From NCBI RefSeq assembly GCF_002251945.1, contig NZ_NDHW01000084.1, positions 62,158-126,157 of the forward strand: 64,000 nucleotides of DNA. Reading direction: 5' to 3'. Of the stretch, positions 14,306-23,573 are shown one piece after another. The notes beneath the pieces were generated by a model. That model was not told the DNA's origin. It was given only the letters and a program-made list of their open reading frames with translations, and did not search any database. The first letter of the stretch is position 1, and each line of letters opens with the position of its first letter. The DNA is from Pseudanabaena sp. SR411. GTDB lineage: Bacteria > Cyanobacteriota > Cyanobacteriia > Pseudanabaenales > Pseudanabaenaceae. A program made the position numbers and the translations under genes.

Positions 14306-16468
14306 ATGCAAAACCCTGAACAACTGATCATCCAACTCATAGCCCAAGAACTTTCTCTTCGCACTGAACAAATTACAAATGCCCTAGAACTATTTGCCGA
14401 AGGCGCAACTATTCCCTTTGTCGCCCGCTATCGCAAAGAGCGCACAGGAGAAATGAACGAGATCCAATTAAGGGATCTCCAAGATCGTTATGCCTATTTA
14501 ACAGAACTACGCGATCGCAAAGCCGTCATTCTCCTAGCGATCGCTGATCAAGGCAAACTAACTGAGTCACTCAAAGCCAAAATTGAGGCAAGTATTCAAA
14601 AAACAGAACTCGAAGATCTCTATCTTCCCTATCGACCTAAACGGAGGACTAGAGCAGCGATCGCTAGAGAAAAAGGATTAGAACCGCTTGCCGAAGCCAT
14701 CAAAGCTTTCAACCGTCCGAATATCAATACAGCGTCATTGTCACAGGAAGCCGCTAAGTATTTATCGGAACAAGTAAAAACCGTTGAAGAAGCTCTCAAA
14801 GGTGCGTCGGATATTCTCGCGGAAGAAGTTGCGGAAAATGCCGAATATCGCGCCCATATTAGAGAATACTTGATGCAGTCGGGAGTATTTGTCTCGCAGA
14901 TCAAGGCGACGCATCCCGTTGGCACGACCAAGTTTGAGATGTACCGTGACTATAGTGCAAAAGTAAAGGCGATCGCTCCCCATAATCTTCTGGCTCTGTT
15001 GCGTGGAGAAACTGAAGAGATCCTCACCCTTAATCTAGACTTTGACGAAGCCCATATCCTTGATTATTTAGAATCGCAGCAGATTCGGGCGAAAACTCCA
15101 GCAGTGCGGCAGTTTTATCAAGAGATGCTCAAGGATGCCTTTAATCGCTTGATTAAAACTTCCGCGATCGCCTCGGTAATCAGCGAAAAGAAAGCTTGGG
15201 CTGATGGTGAATCAATTAAAACCTTTGAAGCCAACTTGCGAGATTTACTGCTAGCTGCGCCTGCGGGGATGAAACCAACCCTTGCGATCGACCCCGGGTT
15301 TCGGACAGGATGCAAGACAGCCGTAATTAGTGAGACAGGCAAGTTTCTGGAATATCAAACTATCTTTCCGCATCAGGCGGTAGCTCAAAGAGAACAGGCG
15401 GCGCGGACTGTGAGAACTTTGATTGAGAAGTATCAAATTCAACTAATTGCGATCGGCAATGGTACGGCGGGACGAGAAACTGATGCTTTTGTGATGGAAG
15501 TAATTCAAGGGCTGAAGAATCCGCCAATCAAAGTGATGGTCAACGAATCAGGGGCATCAATTTATTCTGCAAGTGATGTGGCAATTTCTGAGTTTCCCGA
15601 TCTCGATTTGACGGTACGCGGCGCTGTCAGCATTGGGCGACGCTTGCAAGATCCACTCGCTGAACTCGTCAAAATTGATCCCAAGTCCATCGGTGTAGGA
15701 CAGTACCAGCATGATGTCGATCAGAAGTTACTGAAGAAGAAGCTAGATGAAACCGTGGAGAGTTGCGTTAACTTTGTTGGTGTAGACCTGAACACCGCTT
15801 CTAAAGAACTGCTCACGTTTGTCTCTGGACTCAGCGCCACGGTAGCGAATAACATCATTACCTATCGCAATCAAAATGGTGCTTTTCGCGATCGCCGTCA
15901 TTTGCTGAAGGTTCCGAAACTAGGCGCAAAAGCCTTTGAACAAGCGGCAGGTTTTTTGCGGATTCGTGGTGGCGCTAATCCCTTAGATAGCACTGCTGTG
16001 CATCCTGAAAGTTATAGTGTTGTGGAGGCGATCGCCCGCGATCTGAATGTGCCGCTATCGGAAATCTCGCAAGCGGCGGATAAGCTGAAAACAGTTAGCC
16101 TTAAGCAATATGTGACGGATGCGATCGGTGAGCCAACCTTGCGCGATATCTTGCGGGAATTAGAAAAACCAGGGCGTGACCCGCGTGCTGAGTTCAAGTA
16201 TGCGACTTTCAGTGATGCGATTCAGAAAATCTCTGATATGCAAATTGGGATGGAGATAGAAGGAATTATTACTAATGTGGCTAACTTTGGTGCATTTGTG
16301 GATATTGGGGTGCATCAAGATGGATTAATCCATATTTCGCAATTAGCCGATCGCTTTGTCAGCGATCCAAAGCAAATTGTCAAGGTTGGTCAGGTGGTAA
16401 AGGTGCGAGTTTTAGAGGTAAATGAATCTTTGAAACGGATTAGTTTATCGATGCGATCGGCGCATTAG
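14306..16468 (+). CDS. tex: Tex-family RNA-binding transcription accessory protein
   Basis: Tex/YhgF proteins bind nucleic acid and affect transcription. The 720-residue product has the Tex N-terminal region (TIPFVARYRKERTGEM, LYLPYRPKRRTRAAIAREKG), the YqgF/RNase H-like domain starting PTLAIDPGFRTGCKTAVI (about residue 326), the helix-hairpin-helix pair (DLNTASKELLTFVSGLSATV and LLKVPKLGAKAFEQAAGFLR) and a C-terminal S1 domain (GMEIEGIITNVANFGAFVDIG to ISLSMR). The domain order and length are normal. It is preceded by a family B repeat and another hairpin and is not in an evident operon. Confidence 0.95.
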   Translation: MQNPEQLIIQLIAQELSLRTEQITNALELFAEGATIPFVARYRKERTGEMNEIQLRDLQDRYAYLTELRDRKAVILLAIADQGKLTESLKAKIEASIQKTELEDLYLPYRPKRRTRAAIAREKGLEPLAEAIKAFNRPNINTASLSQEAAKYLSEQVKTVEEALKGASDILAEEVAENAEYRAHIREYLMQSGVFVSQIKATHPVGTTKFEMYRDYSAKVKAIAPHNLLALLRGETEEILTLNLDFDEAHILDYLESQQIRAKTPAVRQFYQEMLKDAFNRLIKTSAIASVISEKKAWADGESIKTFEANLRDLLLAAPAGMKPTLAIDPGFRTGCKTAVISETGKFLEYQTIFPHQAVAQREQAARTVRTLIEKYQIQLIAIGNGTAGRETDAFVMEVIQGLKNPPIKVMVNESGASIYSASDVAISEFPDLDLTVRGAVSIGRRLQDPLAELVKIDPKSIGVGQYQHDVDQKLLKKKLDETVESCVNFVGVDLNTASKELLTFVSGLSATVANNIITYRNQNGAFRDRRHLLKVPKLGAKAFEQAAGFLRIRGGANPLDSTAVHPESYSVVEAIARDLNVPLSEISQAADKLKTVSLKQYVTDAIGEPTLRDILRELEKPGRDPRAEFKYATFSDAIQKISDMQIGMEIEGIITNVANFGAFVDIGVHQDGLIHISQLADRFVSDPKQIVKVGQVVKVRVLEVNESLKRISLSMRSAH

Positions 16469-16551
16469 TTCTCTCCCAAATCAGGGTAGAGCAGAGCGCT
16501 ACCTTACTTCTTGTCGTAAGGCGATGTTAAATTTCTAGGTACACTGGCAAA

Positions 16552-17637
16552 TTACGTTAATTTCTTGGTTTGATTAAGGAAATAATCGTGAAATTCTTGG
16601 ATGTTAAGCGATCGCGTCGAATTGCCAGAACGGATATAGAATTCTATGCCTTTTTCTGATTTTAAAAATGCTGCTTGTGGGGATTTACGGACATATACGC
16701 CGCAAACATCTTGCTCATTGATTTTGACAAATCGAAGTTTTAAATATGGTAGAAATTTTTTGCCGATGCTAGTCTCAATAAGCTGTACAAGATGTCTTTC
16801 AAATTGATCAAGGTTTCGATTACTTAAACAATCTAAGTCTTTGGACAGTCCAAAAATCTTGCCATCGTCTTCAACTCCAATCAATAAAGTCCCACCATCA
16901 GCATTTAAGAAAGCGGCTATGGTTTTTAGAGTATTAAGCTGTAATTTTCTGTTTTCTTTCTTCTCGCGTACATCCCATTGCAATGAACTTTTGAATTCTA
17001 GTTTGTCACTTTCGCCTAGTTGGATTAGTTCTGAGATTGGTCGCAAGTCGCCAATTTTCTTAATGGTTGTCGTAAATCTTCTGAGTTTTCTTTCTTCTAA
17101 GCGTTGGTATAGTTCGTCTTCTGTATCTGCTGATTCGATGACAACTTGATTGGCGATCGCGATGTATTGTCCCCAATATTTGGCTTCTAGATCTTGCTGA
17201 TTTTCTTCCAACCATTGCTGATTTGGGAGATTGCCCCAGCGATTGAGATAGGCGATCGCTTCTTGAATTGAATCATTGAGGGTATCAAATGCGTTACCTG
17301 TGGGCGGATTTTTGGATATGTAGTCCCAAGCCTTTGATTTCCAAGCGCGATAGCAATCTTCTAATGACTCATTGGCAGTGAAAATAATCACGACTGAGGA
17401 TAGATTTCGCTGTTGTACCCAATCAAGAATAGTAAAACCTGCATCAACCTCATCGTACATCCGCATATCTGAAATCACGACATCAAAGGGAGATGCTAGT
17501 TTTTCTAATGCCTCTGATGTGGTGGTGGCGGTAACGATTTCCTGATAGCCAAAGTCTTCCCGTAACCACGTTAGTAATTCATTCAAGTTATCGGCTCGGT
17601 CTTCGATTACTAAGAGATGGACGTTTTGGGTTTGCAT
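16552..17637 (-). CDS. Response regulator with AlbA_2 (Schlafen-type) output domain
   Basis: The N-terminal receiver domain has the acidic pair Glu12/Asp13, phosphoacceptor Asp57 (VVISDMRMY) and the later Thr/Lys positions (IIFTANES, WDYISKNPP). After a helical linker, residues about 205-360 form an AlbA_2 putative DNA- or ATP-binding domain: LGESDKLEFKSSLQWD, TIAAFLNADGGTLLIGVEDDG and a C-terminal FYIRSGNSTRSL motif. It is 361 residues and begins 38 bases after the TPR histidine kinase on the same strand, so the two probably form one signalling pair. The combination of receiver and AlbA_2 is uncommon; the output is unknown. Confidence 0.85.
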   Translation of the reverse strand: MQTQNVHLLVIEDRADNLNELLTWLREDFGYQEIVTATTTSEALEKLASPFDVVISDMRMYDEVDAGFTILDWVQQRNLSSVVIIFTANESLEDCYRAWKSKAWDYISKNPPTGNAFDTLNDSIQEAIAYLNRWGNLPNQQWLEENQQDLEAKYWGQYIAIANQVVIESADTEDELYQRLEERKLRRFTTTIKKIGDLRPISELIQLGESDKLEFKSSLQWDVREKKENRKLQLNTLKTIAAFLNADGGTLLIGVEDDGKIFGLSKDLDCLSNRNLDQFERHLVQLIETSIGKKFLPYLKLRFVKINEQDVCGVYVRKSPQAAFLKSEKGIEFYIRSGNSTRSLNIQEFHDYFLNQTKKLT

Positions 17638-17675
17638 GGGTGATTTCTATTTTTGTGTATTTCTACAATGTTTTG

Positions 17676-20405
17676 CTACAAAGCGTTTGAGGATAGATAA
17701 GGCAAATATATCTGAAATCTTACACCTTTACCTGCTTCGCCAACTTCCCGAATTTGTCCACCCATTTTTTTGATGGTTTTACGGGCAATAAATAGTCCTA
17801 AGCCGCTACCTTTGTCTTCGGGGGATGTGGTTTTTAATGGTTGAAAGATCCAATCTTTTTTGTCGTTTGGTACGCCTTGACCGTTATCTGTAAATTCTAT
17901 ATATAAAAATTTGCGATCGCCAGGGATTTTGGGACTGCTAATATCTTGTGGGTTAAGCAGATCGCTGGAATACATACGAATCGATAAATTAGAGTTGCCG
18001 TGATTGTGTTTGAGGGAGTTTTCCACAAGTTCATTGAGGATGCTTTTGATCTTTTCTTCATCACCATCAAATTCTGAGTCAGGATTACGAATGTCCAGAC
18101 GAATACGCACACCATCAATGCGAGGTTGACTTGTCCAGTTTGCTGGCTCCCATTTTTCAAATAATTGATGGACTAGAAAATGATTTCTACGAATGGTTTT
18201 ACCTTCGTTAATAGATTTGAGATCGTTGATCGCTTTTTGAGTAATTTTTAGCTGTAAAATTAATTTTTCAAACTGTTGGTATTGTTGATCTTCAGCCGTA
18301 AGTTTACGCATGGCACGGCGAGTTTTGGACTCAATTACGGCGAGTTGATTGTTTACTTCGTCAGAGATGTCATGGGCAGTTTTGGAAACAATTTCTATTA
18401 GCTGTTTGTAGTTACTTGGAGCAATCCCAGCGATCGCTGCTTTTTCATTGGCTCTCTGACTGGCGATACCTTGTTGTAACTTTTCAAAGTCATTCACTAT
18501 TTCTTTAACGAGAGGATGTTCTCCCTGCATTCTCCTGAGCAAGCGATTAGAAATCGATCTCAGCACTGCAATTTCGTTGCCAATTTTGTGATACATGGCA
18601 CGATAGAGCATTTCGATATCATCAATTTGTTCTTCATCGGCTCCAAATAGCTCGTAAGAAGTTTCTGCATCAGCGTTAAGGGCGATCGCTTTCATGGCTT
18701 CAGCATAGCGCGGTGAGTCTTCTTGAATTTTGAGTAATAAATTAATTGCTTCTTGACTATTTGGATTTGTTGCTAAAAGGCTACGGGCGGCATAGAGAAT
18801 AGTTTTATCTTGTTCATCTGAGTTAGTGATCGCTTCATCAAAGAACTGTTTCCCTAAGTCAGCTTGCCCTAATCGATAATACAAGCGCCCAAGATTTAAT
18901 CGAATAATATTAGCGTGATAAGGCTTTTGTGATGACAAATCAATTGACAAAAGTTGTGTAAGTGCTTTTTTAAGATCACCTTTTGCTTCTAGCTGTTGGG
19001 CATATTGTAATCGAGCATAGGAATTATCTGGGCGAAGTTCGATTAATCGCTGCCATGAAGAGGATTGTTCTAAGGCATTTGCATAAAAAGTTAATGTATG
19101 AACATCATTCCCATCTAATTGTAAGGAATGCTCAAATAATTCAAAAGCATGTTGATATTGCCCTTGTTGTACCAAGGCATTTGCATAATAAGTTAATGTG
19201 CGAACATGATTTCCATCTAATTTTAGGGAACGCTCAAATAATTCAAAAGCACGTTGATATTGCCCTTGTTGTACCGAGGCATTTGCATAACAAGTTAATG
19301 TGCGAACATCATTTCCATCTAATTGTAAGGAATGTTCAAATAATTCAAAAGCACGTTGATATTGCCCTTGTTGTACCAAGGCGTTTGCGTAGCTATTTAA
19401 TGTAGGAACATGATTTCCATCTAATTGTAAGGAATGCTCAAATAATTCAAAGGCACGTTGATATTGCTCTTGTTGTACCAAGGCATTTGCGTAGCTATTT
19501 AATGTAGGAATATTGTTTTTGTGTGATTGTAAGCATTGCTCAAATAATTCAAAAGCACGTTGATATTGCTCTTGTTGTACTAATGCATTTGAATAACTAG
19601 TTAATGTATGAACATTATTCCTATCTAATTTTAGGCATTGTTCAAATAGTTCATTGGAACGTTGATATTGCTCTTGTCGTACTAATTCGTTTGCATAACT
19701 AGTTAATGTACGAATATCATTTCCATCTAATTTTAAGCATTGTTCAAATAGTTCACTAGCACGTTGATATTGCCCTTGTCGTACCAAGGCATTTGCATAA
19801 CAAGTTAATGTGCGAACATGATTTCTATCTAATTGCAAGGAGTACTCAAATAATTCAAAAGCACGTTGATATTTTTCTTGTTCTACTAATGCATTCGCGT
19901 AGCTATTTAATGTAGGAATATTATTTTTGCTAAATCGTAAGCATTGTTCAAATAGCTCATTGGATTTTTTGTAAGCACCAGACATTGCTGCTGCTCTACC
20001 ATATGCTGACATAAGTATTATGTTATTTGGCTCAAGTTTTAAGCCATAGTCAAAAAGTTCAAATACTCTTGCAAAGTTTTTCTGATTATTTAAGGATTTA
20101 ATGTAACTAAAAATATTTTTAATGCTGTCTGGTTCTAATTTTAAGCACTTTTCAAATAGTTCACCTGCTATGCTATGTTTTCCAGCATCTCTCATTGCCT
20201 TAGCATAATCAGCAATAATTTCAGCATTATTCGGATAGATCGCTAGAGCTTCTTCAAATAATGCGATCGCCTCTTCCAACTTCCCAACCTTAGCTAAATC
20301 TCTAGCTTTTTTGCTCAGTTCCCTTGCCTTCGCTAAATCACTAGAAGTTATTACTTCGCTAGAAGCATTTCTCTTATTTGCACCTTGCGAAGTAGAACTA
20401 GTCAT
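17676..20405 (-). CDS. TPR-repeat sensor histidine kinase
   Basis: The 909-residue protein is cytosolic; no membrane segment is visible. Residues about 25-480 are tetratricopeptide repeats, nine or more of them almost identical 34-residue units of the type YANALVQQGQYQRAFELFE. After more degenerate helical repeats, about residues 665-745 form a dimerisation helix with the candidate phospho-His in SKTAHDISDEVNNQL (not a textbook H-box). The C-terminal ATPase has the N box NELVENSLKHNHG, G1 DNGQGVPN and G2 GSGLGLFIARKTIKKMGG. The partner response regulator follows directly. The TPR array presumably senses a protein partner. Confidence 0.85.
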   Translation of the reverse strand: MTSSTSQGANKRNASSEVITSSDLAKARELSKKARDLAKVGKLEEAIALFEEALAIYPNNAEIIADYAKAMRDAGKHSIAGELFEKCLKLEPDSIKNIFSYIKSLNNQKNFARVFELFDYGLKLEPNNIILMSAYGRAAAMSGAYKKSNELFEQCLRFSKNNIPTLNSYANALVEQEKYQRAFELFEYSLQLDRNHVRTLTCYANALVRQGQYQRASELFEQCLKLDGNDIRTLTSYANELVRQEQYQRSNELFEQCLKLDRNNVHTLTSYSNALVQQEQYQRAFELFEQCLQSHKNNIPTLNSYANALVQQEQYQRAFELFEHSLQLDGNHVPTLNSYANALVQQGQYQRAFELFEHSLQLDGNDVRTLTCYANASVQQGQYQRAFELFERSLKLDGNHVRTLTYYANALVQQGQYQHAFELFEHSLQLDGNDVHTLTFYANALEQSSSWQRLIELRPDNSYARLQYAQQLEAKGDLKKALTQLLSIDLSSQKPYHANIIRLNLGRLYYRLGQADLGKQFFDEAITNSDEQDKTILYAARSLLATNPNSQEAINLLLKIQEDSPRYAEAMKAIALNADAETSYELFGADEEQIDDIEMLYRAMYHKIGNEIAVLRSISNRLLRRMQGEHPLVKEIVNDFEKLQQGIASQRANEKAAIAGIAPSNYKQLIEIVSKTAHDISDEVNNQLAVIESKTRRAMRKLTAEDQQYQQFEKLILQLKITQKAINDLKSINEGKTIRRNHFLVHQLFEKWEPANWTSQPRIDGVRIRLDIRNPDSEFDGDEEKIKSILNELVENSLKHNHGNSNLSIRMYSSDLLNPQDISSPKIPGDRKFLYIEFTDNGQGVPNDKKDWIFQPLKTTSPEDKGSGLGLFIARKTIKKMGGQIREVGEAGKGVRFQIYLPYLSSNAL
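19049..19970. repeat. Tandem 102-bp direct repeats encoding TPR units
   Basis: The marker GTTGATATTGC recurs at 19151, 19253, 19355, 19457, 19559, 19661, 19763 and 19865, exactly 102 bases apart, each unit encoding one 34-residue TPR. Units are highly similar at the DNA level, so the array probably expands and contracts by recombination. Confidence 0.92.
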
Positions 20406-20456
20406 ATCAAAACCCTGCCTATCCTTAACTCATATTCTAAAATTTCAAAAAACTAC

Positions 20457-22391
20457 TTATCTTGTCTTTGCTGCAATCCGATGCTGAATCTCTAAATACA
20501 CTAGCAATGCATTCACATCCGCAGGATTCACCCCACCGATGCGGCTAGCCTGTCCAATCGTCATCGGACGAATCTTGCTCAACTTCTCTCTTGATTCCTT
20601 AGAAAGAGTCTCGATCGCATTGTAATCAATATCAGTTGGTAACTTGCGATCGCTATGTTTCGCAACCTCCTCAATTTGATGCTCTTGGCGTTGAATATAG
20701 CCCACATACTTCACTTCAATTTCCGCAGCCAGACGTTCAAAGCGATTCAAGTTAGGATCAGCCAAACCGTAGTGAATCAATTCCGCGTAGTTAAACTTAG
20801 GACGACGCAATAAATCCGAAAGCGTAATTGCACCACGAATTATTTCCCCTGTTTCGGCAGTGATTCTTTGTCCAAGTTCATCCTTCTCCTTAACGCGAGT
20901 TCCATTCAGACGTGCCACTTCGGCATAAACTCGCTCTTGCTTGTCACAAAACATTTGCCAACGACGATCATCGACTAAGCCAATCTCGCGTCCAATCGGA
21001 GTAAGTCGGCGATCGGCATTATCTGATCGCAAAATCAAGCGATATTCAGAACGGCTCGTCAGCATTCGGTAGGGTTCACGCAATTCCTTAGTGCAAAGAT
21101 CATCGATTAACGTACCGATATAGCTACTAGCGCGAGGTAATACCACCATCTCTTTACCATTCGCAAATAGAGCCGCATTCATCCCCGCAATCAATCCCTG
21201 TGCGGCGGCTTCTTCGTAACCAGTAGTTCCATTAATTTGACCCGCACAAAATAGCCCTTCAATCAACTTCGTCATCAAAGTGGGATAGCATTGAGTCGCA
21301 GGAATATAGTCATATTCGACGGCATAGGCAGCGCGGAGCATATGACAATTTTCGAGACCGGGGAGAGTTCTCAACATTTGCAATTGAATATTCTCAGGCA
21401 TTCCCGTTGAGAATCCTTGAATATAAAGCTCAGGAATTGTTCGTCCTTCTGGCTCAATGAAAATCTGATGACTCTCTTTATCGGCAAAACGGACTATTTT
21501 ATCTTCGATGCTCGGACAATAGCGCGGACCCTTCGCATCGATAAAACCACCATAAACGGGTGTAAGGTGTAGATTTTCGCGAATGATCCGATGGGTTTCG
21601 GCAGTAGTACGAGTTAAATAGCAATTCATTTGCTCGCGTTCCACCCATGCACTCGGATCGAAGCTGAACCAGTTATGCTCAGTATCCGAAAGTTGCACTT
21701 CCATTTTGCTATAGTCCACGCTGCGGCGATCGACTCGCGCTGGTGTGCCTGTTTTGAGGCGATCAGTGACAAATCCCAAGGCATTGAGAGTTTCCGTAAG
21801 TCCTGAGACCGCAAATTCTCCAGCCCGACCTGCGGACATGGAGCGATTACCCACCCAGATCTTGCCATTGAGAAATGTACCTGTGGTCAAGATTACTGCT
21901 TTGCAAGCATAACCTACGCCAAATTGAGTTTCGACACCAATAATTCCTTGGTTGGCATCTAGCAAAGTATTAATAACTGTACCTTCACGCACAGAGAGAT
22001 TTGGCTCATTCTCAACTACCTGCTTCATTTCCGCAGCATATTCGCGTTTGTCGGTTTGCGCTCGCAATGCCCAGACGGCGGGTCCCCGTGAACTGTTAAG
22101 AATTCTTTTTTGTAAATAGGTGCGATCGGTGATTTTGGCAATTTCGCCGCCGAGGGCATCGACTTCATGGACAAGTTGTGATTTGGCGGGGCCACCAACG
22201 GCAGGATTACAGGGTTGCCATGCAATGCGATCGAGGTTGAGGGTGAGGAGTAAGGTTTTACAGCCCATGCGTGCCGAGGCGAGGGCGGCTTCACAGCCTG
22301 CATGTCCTGCGCCAACGACGACGACTTCAAATTCATCAAGGAATTGTACTTGATTGGCTGAATTGATTAAACTACTCTTTATCTCGCTCAT
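20457..22391 (-). CDS. mnmG: tRNA uridine-5-carboxymethylaminomethyl modification enzyme MnmG (GidA)
   Basis: MnmG, with MnmE, modifies the wobble uridine of certain tRNAs using FAD. The 644-residue protein has the Rossmann FAD motif [20 protein letters not shown] near the N terminus, the family run [38 protein letters not shown], and the [20 protein letters not shown] signature, with the helical C-terminal domain ending before the stop. The start at 22391 (ATG, giving MSEIKSSL) is preferred over a TTG 24 bases upstream. It is transcribed away from the small-membrane-protein cluster. Confidence 0.95.
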   Translation of the reverse strand: MSEIKSSLINSANQVQFLDEFEVVVVGAGHAGCEAALASARMGCKTLLLTLNLDRIAWQPCNPAVGGPAKSQLVHEVDALGGEIAKITDRTYLQKRILNSSRGPAVWALRAQTDKREYAAEMKQVVENEPNLSVREGTVINTLLDANQGIIGVETQFGVGYACKAVILTTGTFLNGKIWVGNRSMSAGRAGEFAVSGLTETLNALGFVTDRLKTGTPARVDRRSVDYSKMEVQLSDTEHNWFSFDPSAWVEREQMNCYLTRTTAETHRIIRENLHLTPVYGGFIDAKGPRYCPSIEDKIVRFADKESHQIFIEPEGRTIPELYIQGFSTGMPENIQLQMLRTLPGLENCHMLRAAYAVEYDYIPATQCYPTLMTKLIEGLFCAGQINGTTGYEEAAAQGLIAGMNAALFANGKEMVVLPRASSYIGTLIDDLCTKELREPYRMLTSRSEYRLILRSDNADRRLTPIGREIGLVDDRRWQMFCDKQERVYAEVARLNGTRVKEKDELGQRITAETGEIIRGAITLSDLLRRPKFNYAELIHYGLADPNLNRFERLAAEIEVKYVGYIQRQEHQIEEVAKHSDRKLPTDIDYNAIETLSKESREKLSKIRPMTIGQASRIGGVNPADVNALLVYLEIQHRIAAKTR

Positions 22392-22466
22392 TGCCTGATT
22401 AGACCTGACCAACAAAACCGTATTCTAGCTCAAAATCAAGATAGATTCATCTTAAAGACACAATCA

Positions 22467-22517
22467 AAACCCAAAAGAGAGATGTGGTGCTTCGTGCCAC
22501 GTCTCTCTTTTGGGTTT
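22467..22517. repeat. Long hairpin between divergent genes mnmG and 22586
   Basis: AAACCCAAAAGAGAGA pairs outward-in with its complement at 22502-22517, and the stem continues with G-T pairs to a TTC loop in GGTGCTTCGTGCC. It lies between divergently transcribed genes, so it cannot terminate either of them; it may mark an untranslated RNA or be a mobile hairpin. Confidence 0.75.
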
Positions 22518-22585
22518 AAGGAACTGGCGATCGCAACTCACAAGAATTGATATGATTTAGGACAACTCAACCATTGCCCCAAGCC

Positions 22586-23041
22586 ATGCAACCTGTTGTA
22601 AAAGCTCCACAATCTTTACCTAGACAACTGATCGCTACAAAAGCCATTGTCTGGATTCTATTCTTGCTATGGACGATTTTACTGAGTGGAATTACTTGGG
22701 AAATTCAGCATTCCTGTACACCGATCATCGCTTGGAACGACACATTGCCTGCCAAGTGCCAACCTAAAAAAGATCACGCTACCGCTCAGCGATCGCCCAT
22801 TCCCAATTGGTTGACCCATAACGATCGCACCAGTTCTAAACCGCAAGATCCTCACGTTCCTGCTAGCCGCGATCGCCCAACTAGCGACATCATCAACCCC
22901 AATACCATCAGCGTTGCATCTGGTACAGCCGTAGCGATCGTCTCTGCGGTAGCAGGAGCACCCGCGATCATCACGGTTTGCCTTGGTGTAGCAGTGTGGT
23001 TTTTCGTTAAATTTTTCATCAAAGCGTCCAGTGTCTCGTAA
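22586..23041 (+). CDS. Hypothetical two-membrane-segment protein 1
   Basis: I do not recognise this 151-residue protein. It has a hydrophobic segment near residues 15-36 (AIVWILFLLWTILLSGITWE), then a polar Pro/Asp/Arg-rich stretch with two cysteines (HSCTPIIAWNDTLPAKCQ), and a C-terminal Gly/Ala/Val-rich hydrophobic stretch (GTAVAIVSAVAGAPAIITVC then LGVAVWFFVKFFI). The ATG at 22586 is used because the upstream in-frame start is TTG. The next gene encodes a protein of similar layout and both precede an ABC transporter, which suggests a substrate, accessory membrane part or immunity role; that is inference. Confidence 0.7.
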   Translation: MQPVVKAPQSLPRQLIATKAIVWILFLLWTILLSGITWEIQHSCTPIIAWNDTLPAKCQPKKDHATAQRSPIPNWLTHNDRTSSKPQDPHVPASRDRPTSDIINPNTISVASGTAVAIVSAVAGAPAIITVCLGVAVWFFVKFFIKASSVS

Positions 23042-23080
23042 AGTGTAGAAGTTATCACTTCGACCTCACGAGGTATATCT

Positions 23081-23539
23081 ATGCAGTCTTCCTCCAAATC
23101 GAATAGCAGCATTGCTGGAGCCAGTAAAGCAGCTAGTAAAGCCGTCCAACCAACTCAACCCACCCAAGTTACTGCCCCATCACCCGAACTACAGGCAAAA
23201 GATGTTGCTGCGTCTGGTGATACCCAAGGCACTTCCCTCCTATCAGAACTGTCAGCGCGTTGGGCGGCTCTATCTGGCAATCGCCTTCTCGTAGCTGGGT
23301 TAATCGGCGTACTGGTGCTGACCATGTTTTTGTTTGCGAACAAAGGAAGTAACAACTGCATCTTGAGTTTTAGTAGCTGCAATCCGATCGCGCCAGTTGC
23401 GACTGTACCTGTGGTATTAGCTCTAGGAGCTAGCGCCGCCACTGTACTCGTGCTAACTACAGCATTTGGAACCTCCGTGATGGTGGCAGTTGGGGCAGGA
23501 TTTGTGGTTGGTTGGATCGTCAGCCAATTCATGCATTGA
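23081..23539 (+). CDS. Hypothetical two-membrane-segment protein 2
   Basis: The 152-residue protein has a Ser/Ala/Thr/Pro-rich N half, one hydrophobic segment at about residues 69-86 (LLVAGLIGVLVLTMFLF), a short loop with two cysteines (NNCILSFSSCNP) and a long C-terminal Val/Ala/Gly-rich hydrophobic region (VVLALGASAATVLVLTTAFG and on). This resembles the preceding protein in order of parts, though sequence similarity is weak. The ABC transporter begins 34 bases after it. Hydrophobic C-terminal halves of this kind recall pore-forming or bacteriocin-like peptides, but no leader or cleavage motif was seen. Confidence 0.7.
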   Translation: MQSSSKSNSSIAGASKAASKAVQPTQPTQVTAPSPELQAKDVAASGDTQGTSLLSELSARWAALSGNRLLVAGLIGVLVLTMFLFANKGSNNCILSFSSCNPIAPVATVPVVLALGASAATVLVLTTAFGTSVMVAVGAGFVVGWIVSQFMH

Positions 23540-23573
23540 TTTTGTAGTCCTTGACAACTTAGGCACAGAAATC

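Noticed and set aside
18983..19405. A 140-codon frame antisense to the TPR array
   Set aside because: It repeats only because the TPR repeats do; it is the antisense of a confident coding region.
22467..22517. Terminator call for this hairpin
   Set aside because: Both flanking genes are transcribed away from it, so it cannot be a terminator of either; kept as a repeat or hairpin.
22586..23539. Circular bacteriocin genes
   Set aside because: The hydrophobic tails are suggestive, but no short leader, no DUF95 membrane protein and no immunity gene are present; kept only as one possibility.
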